Origin: Pseudomonadota bacterium
Lineage (GTDB): Bacteria > Pseudomonadota > Gammaproteobacteria > Steroidobacterales > Steroidobacteraceae
Assembly: GCA_003242495.1 (NCBI GenBank)
Contig: QGUO01000123.1
Coordinates: 1 to 9,131 of the forward strand
DNA: 9,131 nt
Reading direction: 5' to 3'
The notes below the pieces were generated by a model that saw only the letters and a list, made by a program, of their open reading frames with translations, was not told where the DNA came from and did no database searches. Below are positions 5,667-9,131 of this stretch, piece after piece. The stretch's first letter is position 1; each line of letters opens with the position of its first letter. The translations under genes and the position numbers were made by a program.

Positions 5667-6767
5667 ATGCAGGGATCTCGTCGCCGCTTCGTGCAGTCCG
5701 CCTCGGCCGCATTGTTGGCCGCCCCCTTCGTGCATACCCGCGTCACGCGCGCCAAGGCCGCGGCCGCGCGCAAGCTCGGCTTTGCATTGTGCGGGCTCGG
5801 AACCTTGAGCGAAAAGCAAATTGCGCCCGCGCTGCTCGAGACGGAACACTGCAGGCTGGCGGGCGTGGTGACCGGCTCGCCGGAAAAGGCCGAGGCCTGG
5901 CGTCGGCGGTACGACCTGCCGGCGCGCTCGGTATACACATACGACACCATGCATCGCATGGCCGATGACCCGGACATCGACGTGGTGTACGTGGTCACGC
6001 CCAATGCGCTGCATCTGGAGCACACGGTGGCCGCCGCGCAGGCCGGCAAGCACGTGCTCTGCGAAAAACCCCTGGAGATTTCGGTGGAGCGCTGCCAGCG
6101 GATGATCGAGGCCTGCCGCTCGGCGGGCCGGTTGCTGGGCACGGCGTACCGCTGCCAGTTCGAGCCGCATCACCTCGAGTGCATGCGTATCGCCCGCGAG
6201 CGCGAGCTCGGCGCGCTGCGCATCGTGCAGGCCGGCTTCGGCATCGATGTCGGCGCGGCCGGCCAGTGGCGCCTGAACCATGCGCTGTCCGGCGGCGGCG
6301 CACTCATGGACGTGGGCGTCTATGCGTTGCAGGCCACGCGCTACTTGACGGGTGAGGAGCCCATCCTGGTCGCGGCCGTCGAGACCAAGACCGACCCGGT
6401 GAAATTCAAGGAGGTCGACGAGACCGTGGTGTGGAACGCGAAGTTTCCGAGCGGCGTCGTGGCGTATTGCACGGCGAGCTTTTCGACGGGCGGCATCGCG
6501 CACCTGCGCGCCACCGCCGAGCGCGGCTGGTTCGAGCTCGATCCCGCCTTCTACTACGGCGGCATCCGGGGCCGGCGCAGCGACGGCCAGCCGCTTTCAT
6601 TCCCGCAGATCGATCAGTTCGCGGCGCAAATGGACGACTTTGCGCGGTGCATCCTCGAGGACAGGCCGACGCGCGTGCCCGGCGAGGAGGGCATGCGCGA
6701 TGTGCGCATCATGATGGCGATCTACGAATCGATCCGCACGGGCAGGGCGGTGGCGCTGGCTGCCTGA
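5667..6767 (+). CDS. Tat-exported Gfo/Idh/MocA oxidoreductase, glucose-fructose-oxidoreductase-like
   Basis: This 366-residue enzyme belongs to the Gfo/Idh/MocA family of NAD(P)-dependent sugar and cyclitol oxidoreductases. The N-terminus has a twin-arginine motif, S4-R-R-R-F-V-Q, a hydrophobic stretch and an AKA site at 29-31, so it should be folded with its cofactor and exported to the periplasm, as Zymomonas mobilis GFOR is. The Rossmann fold starts at about 36 with CGLGTLS. E133-K134-P135 is the family signature, and D215-x3-Y219 corresponds to the catalytic Asp and Tyr of GFOR. The match to GFOR continues through TRYLTGEEP and the PGEEGM-x-DVR motif near the C-terminus. It lacks the N-terminal proline-rich arm of Zymomonas GFOR. 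GGAGG (5651-5655) lies 11 bases before the ATG. No sugar genes lie nearby, so the substrate is unknown. Confidence 0.9.
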   Translation: MQGSRRRFVQSASAALLAAPFVHTRVTRAKAAAARKLGFALCGLGTLSEKQIAPALLETEHCRLAGVVTGSPEKAEAWRRRYDLPARSVYTYDTMHRMADDPDIDVVYVVTPNALHLEHTVAAAQAGKHVLCEKPLEISVERCQRMIEACRSAGRLLGTAYRCQFEPHHLECMRIARERELGALRIVQAGFGIDVGAAGQWRLNHALSGGGALMDVGVYALQATRYLTGEEPILVAAVETKTDPVKFKEVDETVVWNAKFPSGVVAYCTASFSTGGIAHLRATAERGWFELDPAFYYGGIRGRRSDGQPLSFPQIDQFAAQMDDFARCILEDRPTRVPGEEGMRDVRIMMAIYESIRTGRAVALAA

Positions 6768-6785
6768 GCGCGTGAGCGCGCGCTA

Positions 6786-6830
6786 TCGACGTCATCTCAG
6801 CGCGACCCTGCACATCACCGATGACGTCGA
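6786..6830 (+). other. 11-bp perfect hairpin after the oxidoreductase gene
   Basis: Arms tcgacgtcatc (6786-6796) and gatgacgtcga (6820-6830) enclose a 23-nt loop, starting 19 bases after the stop codon. A perfect 10-base palindrome, gaagcgcttc, follows at 6841-6850. No T-tract is present, so it may act as a 3'-end stabiliser or as a protein-binding inverted repeat. Confidence 0.45.
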
Positions 6831-7008
6831 AGCGTTCGGGGAAGCGCTTCTCAGTCATATTCGCGGTGCATCGCTGTCCGGCTCCGATCCCTATTGCAGG
6901 AAGGCGGACGCTTCGCGCACAACGCGCAAATCGATCGGCGAACGAAAGCCGCAAAGGCATCGTTGTGAAGTTCGCCTGTCGGCTCGGACACGCGCTCAGG
7001 CGCGCCGG

Positions 7009-7308
7009 TCAGTGCACGAGGTCGGCCGATGCCTTGCTGGTTCTTCGATACTCCGCAACCAGCGAGTAATCCCACAGGATATCGAAGTCGAAGCCGACCT
7101 CTTTGTTTTCTCTGATCACTCCGCCCTCGGTCCACACGGGAGTGCCGGCATCGAGTGTAAACAGGAAAACATGCGGCATTTCCTCGAACGACCACAGCAG
7201 CTGGGCCGGTTTCGCGAGCTGCATCCGCGCCGGCGCCATGATGCCCGGCGGATGCTTCAGGTACGGGAACGCCAGAACGAATCCTGGGGGCATGGGGATA
7301 TCCGGCAA
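7009..7308 (-). CDS. Hypothetical protein, 99 residues, TTG start
   Basis: I do not recognise this protein. It has no signal peptide, membrane segment or cysteine, and is rich in aromatic and hydrophobic residues (MPHVFLF, GFDFDILWDYSLVAEY), suggesting a small soluble domain. Coding is supported by native-like codons with mostly G or C at third positions, and by a perfect AAGGAGG (7322 to 7316) seven bases before the TTG at 7308. An ATG five codons later (7293) is too far from this site, and an in-frame TAA just upstream of the TTG rules out a longer version. It stands alone in a stretch of lower GC next to a tRNA-Leu gene, with no partner gene. Confidence 0.65.
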   Translation of the reverse strand: MPDIPMPPGFVLAFPYLKHPPGIMAPARMQLAKPAQLLWSFEEMPHVFLFTLDAGTPVWTEGGVIRENKEVGFDFDILWDYSLVAEYRRTSKASADLVH

Positions 7309-7866
7309 CGGTTATCCTCCTTCGCGTATTCGAGCAGCAGTCCGGTCCCGCCTTGCGACGTCAATGGGGCGGAGCCCGCATGAACGAAACGAGTCTGCTG
7401 AGACAGCAGGGTGCGCTGCCAGTTCTTGTCTTGATCCTTTGCTCCACCACGAGAGGTCAGTTTGCTCTTGCACATTGCGGATCGTTTTCCAAACCAGATG
7501 GAGTCGGCCGAACCATCAGCGGTGCACTGCTTCGCCTGCCCGTTCGGCATTCGAGCAGGCGCTGAGTGCGATCGCCATGCCAGACACATCTCCCTTGTAG
7601 AGTACGTGCCGTGAACGGACATGCTTTGGCCTAGGATCAGCTCGCACGCAGCGTCAAAGAACTAATCTGCGTTTTTCAACGTAGGGAGCGTGTTTGCAGG
7701 TCGGCCGCCGGGCCGAACGATCCGTTCCCGCGAAGCGCCTGGCGCGCGCTCTGTTTCAGTGAGGGGGCGACCGGTGATTTCGCTCCGTGCAGGCCGGCGG
7801 GGAAGCGCGGCTTGAAGCGGATCGGCCGCCCGTTCAGGCGCGCCGGGTACGGAAATGAATCCTGGG
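7309..7866. other. 558-bp AT-richer stretch between the hypothetical gene and tRNA-Leu
   Basis: GC falls to about 48-53% in lines counted by hand, against 68-70% in neighbouring genes. I see no intact gene. On the minus strand a frame from about 7622 to 7257 is open but overlaps the real start of the 99-residue gene and has mixed codon use. A second minus frame ends with a short peptide (MAIALSAC..., stop near 7514) that has native-like codons and a lipobox-like LSAC, perhaps a decayed gene end. No transposase or integrase motif is visible. Confidence 0.4.
7646..7676 (+). terminator. Weak intrinsic terminator candidate
   Basis: Arms acgcag (7646-7651) and ctgcgt (7667-7672) form a 6-bp stem with a 15-nt loop, and four more T residues follow at 7673-7676. 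The long loop and short stem make it weak, and no plus-strand gene precedes it closely. Confidence 0.25.
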
Positions 7867-7953
7867 TGGTGCCGGTGGTCGGAGTCGAACCGACACATGG
7901 TTGCCCATGGCAGATTTTGAGTCTGCTGCGTCTACCAATTCCGCCACACCGGC
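7867..7953 (-). tRNA. tRNA-Leu (anticodon CAA)
   Basis: The 87-nt gene includes an encoded CCA end. The acceptor stem GCCGGTG/CACCGGC is perfect with discriminator A. The D-arm has the bacterial Leu pattern TGGCGGAATTGGTAGACGCA. The anticodon loop CTCAAAA gives anticodon CAA, which reads UUG. The long variable arm is a perfect 5-bp stem (CATGG/CCATG) capped by a GCAA tetraloop, and the T-stem GTCGG/CCGAC holds TTCGACT. The sequence resembles E. coli leuX, a known island integration site. Its own promoter lies upstream at 7995-8024. No clear intrinsic terminator follows on the minus strand. Confidence 0.97.
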
Positions 7954-7994
7954 AGCGAGCCCCCGCAAGACGGGGAGAGGGGCAGGGGGCGGCA

Positions 7995-8024
7995 AGTATA
8001 GTGGCGGGCGGCCCGACTCGCCAA
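7995..8024 (-). promoter_or_regulatory. Promoter of tRNA-Leu
   Basis: On the minus strand TTGGCG (8024 to 8019, 4 of 6 matches) is followed after 18 bases by TATACT (8000 to 7995, 5 of 6). A C/G-rich discriminator follows, as in stable-RNA promoters under stringent control. The predicted start is about 35 nt before the mature tRNA 5' end. Confidence 0.6.
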
Positions 8025-8077
8025 GTCGCCGCGGGTCGTGCGACGTTTTCGCGCCGAGGCGCATCTAAGCGGCCGAG

Positions 8078-8677
8078 ATGTCACAAACCGAGTCACACGA
8101 CATTCCACCCGAGGTGATCCGCGCCGCGAGCGCGGGCGATCCGGCGGCGCACGCGGCCATTTACCGGGCCTATTCCCGGCCGGTCTACACCTTGATCCGG
8201 CGGCTCGTGGTTCGTCCGGCGGTGGCCGACGAGCTGTTCCAGGACGTGTTCGTGCAGGTCCTGCGCAGCATCGGCGACTATTCGGGCGCGGGCTCGTTCG
8301 GCGGCTGGGTGCGCCGCATCGCCGTGCGCAAGTGCCTCATGTACCTGCGCTCGCCCTGGCATCGCGCCGTGCTCTGGCTGGATGCGCCCGAGCGCGACGC
8401 CGAGCCGGCGCTGCCCGACCCCGGGCCGCGGGTCGATGCGCAGGCGGCCGCCCAGGCCGATCTCGAACGGGCGCTCGCCGCCTTGCCGGCGCTCAGCCGC
8501 ACCATCGTCTGGTTGCACGACGTGGAGGGTTACACGCACGAGGAGATCGCGCGGCTGTTCGGCCGCACCGTCAGTTTCTCCAAGTCGCAGCTCGCCCGGG
8601 CGCACGCCCGGCTGCGTGAGCTGCTTGATCCGCAAGTCGAGTCATGGCCATGCACCTCTCTATCGATCAGCTCCTGA
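8078..8677 (+). CDS. ECF-type RNA polymerase sigma factor
   Basis: This 199-residue protein is a sigma-70 family factor of the extracytoplasmic-function type, with only sigma2 and sigma4. Sigma2 spans about 24-92 and includes ADELFQDVFVQVL, SFGGWVRRIAVRKC and the -10-binding region. Sigma4 spans about 128-183, with LHDVEGYTHEEIARLFG and the recognition helix SFSKSQLARAHARLREL, which should read the -35 element. An acidic, proline-rich linker (about 100-125) joins them. The gene overlaps the downstream anti-sigma gene by 34 bases, so its last 11 residues are encoded over that gene's start. No ECF-type -35 is obvious just upstream, and no strong Shine-Dalgarno precedes the ATG. The cognate signal is unknown. 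Confidence 0.92.
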   Translation: MSQTESHDIPPEVIRAASAGDPAAHAAIYRAYSRPVYTLIRRLVVRPAVADELFQDVFVQVLRSIGDYSGAGSFGGWVRRIAVRKCLMYLRSPWHRAVLWLDAPERDAEPALPDPGPRVDAQAAAQADLERALAALPALSRTIVWLHDVEGYTHEEIARLFGRTVSFSKSQLARAHARLRELLDPQVESWPCTSLSISS

Positions 8678-9131
8678 GCGTGCGCGACGGCGCACCCGTG
8701 GACGCCGCCGTGCCCGAGCATCTCGCTGCCTGTGAACGCTGTGCCGCGGAGCTCGAGCGGCTGCGGCGCGCGCGGGCGGCGCTGCGCGCGCTGCCGGATG
8801 TCGAGCCGCCGCCGACGGCATGGGAGGCCATCGCCGCGCGAGCGGCGGGCGCGCGCAGCCGGTCGCGGCCCCTGCTTCTGGCGGGCGGCCTGGCGGCGGC
8901 CATCGTCGTAACGGTGATGGTGGCCGGGCTGCTGCCGCGCGCGCTGCGCGACGACCCGGCGACGCACGCCCCGCAGGCCGCGGCCGCCCGGCCGGCCGCG
9001 GCGAGGGCGGCGCCGCCCGCCACGGTGGTCGAGCCATCCGTGGCGGAGCGGGTGGCGCAGTCGCGTGAGCTGGAATGGATGCTCCAGGCTCTGCCGCCGC
9101 GCCGTATCGAGCGGGTGTCCACGGCGGCCAC
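8644..9131 (+). CDS. Zinc-finger transmembrane anti-sigma factor (3' end beyond the window)
   Basis: The frame starting at ATG 8644 runs open to the window edge, giving at least 162 residues. It has the zinc-associated anti-sigma motif H26-x3-C30-x2-C33, which in this family clamps the cognate sigma factor in the cytoplasm. A single transmembrane helix follows at about 76-97 (PLLLAGGLAAAIVVTVMVAGLL), then an alanine/proline-rich periplasmic linker and the start of a periplasmic region (RELEWMLQALPP, about 142-153). A second ATG at 8650 is an alternative start. The gene overlaps the sigma factor by 34 bases, so the two are probably translationally coupled. This composition and position make the pair a classic sigma/anti-sigma module. 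Confidence 0.85.
   Translation, partial: MAMHLSIDQLLSVRDGAPVDAAVPEHLAACERCAAELERLRRARAALRALPDVEPPPTAWEAIAARAAGARSRSRPLLLAGGLAAAIVVTVMVAGLLPRALRDDPATHAPQAAAARPAAARAAPPATVVEPSVAERVAQSRELEWMLQALPPRRIERVSTAA

Noticed and set aside
5298..6503. 401-codon minus-strand frame over the oxidoreductase gene
   Set aside because: Antisense to a well-supported enzyme; typical GC-rich shadow.
6772..7383. 203-codon plus-strand frame opposite the 99-residue gene
   Set aside because: Arginine/histidine-rich composition; the opposing minus frame has better codons and a perfect Shine-Dalgarno.
7257..7622. 121-codon minus-strand frame upstream of the hypothetical gene
   Set aside because: Overlaps the supported start of that gene, mixed codon use, no recognisable domain; kept only as context.
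7662..7898. 78-codon minus-strand frame
   Set aside because: Begins inside the tRNA-Leu gene and has no protein-like features.
8030..8077. ECF-type autoregulated promoter for the sigma factor
   Set aside because: A TCTAA-like -10 is present near 8065, but no AAC-containing -35 lies at proper distance.
1..9131. CRISPR array, insertion sequence or prophage
   Set aside because: No regularly spaced repeats, terminal inverted repeats with a transposase, or phage genes were seen; XerD is the chromosomal housekeeping recombinase, not a mobile-element integrase.

Overview
The window reads as a GC-rich gammaproteobacterial chromosome. Lines counted by hand are 68-70% GC in the genes and 48-57% GC between about 7080 and 7680. 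The xerD-dsbC gene pair, a FdxA ferredoxin close to the Azotobacter FdI pattern, an Rnk regulator and a CRP-type operator all fit a gammaproteobacterium of the Xanthomonadales/Chromatiales sort. I cannot name a genus. No phage, insertion sequence or CRISPR array is visible.

Layout. A PlsC-type acyltransferase (16-858, minus) and xerD (1090-2037, plus) diverge from a 231-bp spacer holding a near-consensus CRP-type palindrome. dsbC (2261-2998, plus) follows xerD. Converging on it are three minus-strand genes: rnk (4521-4961), a zinc-ribbon NUDIX hydrolase (3718-4263) and fdxA (3190-3513). A 705-bp stretch (4962-5666) separates rnk from a Tat-exported glucose-fructose-oxidoreductase-like enzyme (5667-6767, plus). 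After that lies a stretch of lower GC with one unrecognised 99-residue protein (7009-7308, minus, TTG start). It abuts the 3' side of a tRNA-Leu(CAA) gene (7867-7953, minus). The window ends with an ECF sigma factor (8078-8677, plus) and an overlapping, edge-truncated zinc-finger anti-sigma factor (8644 onward).

How the genes work together. XerD resolves chromosome dimers and DsbC isomerises periplasmic disulfides; they are neighbours in many gammaproteobacteria without sharing a pathway. The sigma/anti-sigma pair is a self-contained regulatory switch. The other genes look like independent housekeeping units.

The most interesting non-coding signal is upstream of rnk on the minus strand. A TTGACA/TATCCT promoter is followed by a 25-codon reading frame, then by a terminator-like hairpin with a U-rich tail. 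A perfect 9-bp competing hairpin has its first arm directly before the stop codon of that short frame. This is the layout of a ribosome-controlled attenuator, or alternatively of a small RNA of about 130 nt. The second signal is the CRP-type site ahead of xerD, with exact class II spacing to a -10-like hexamer.
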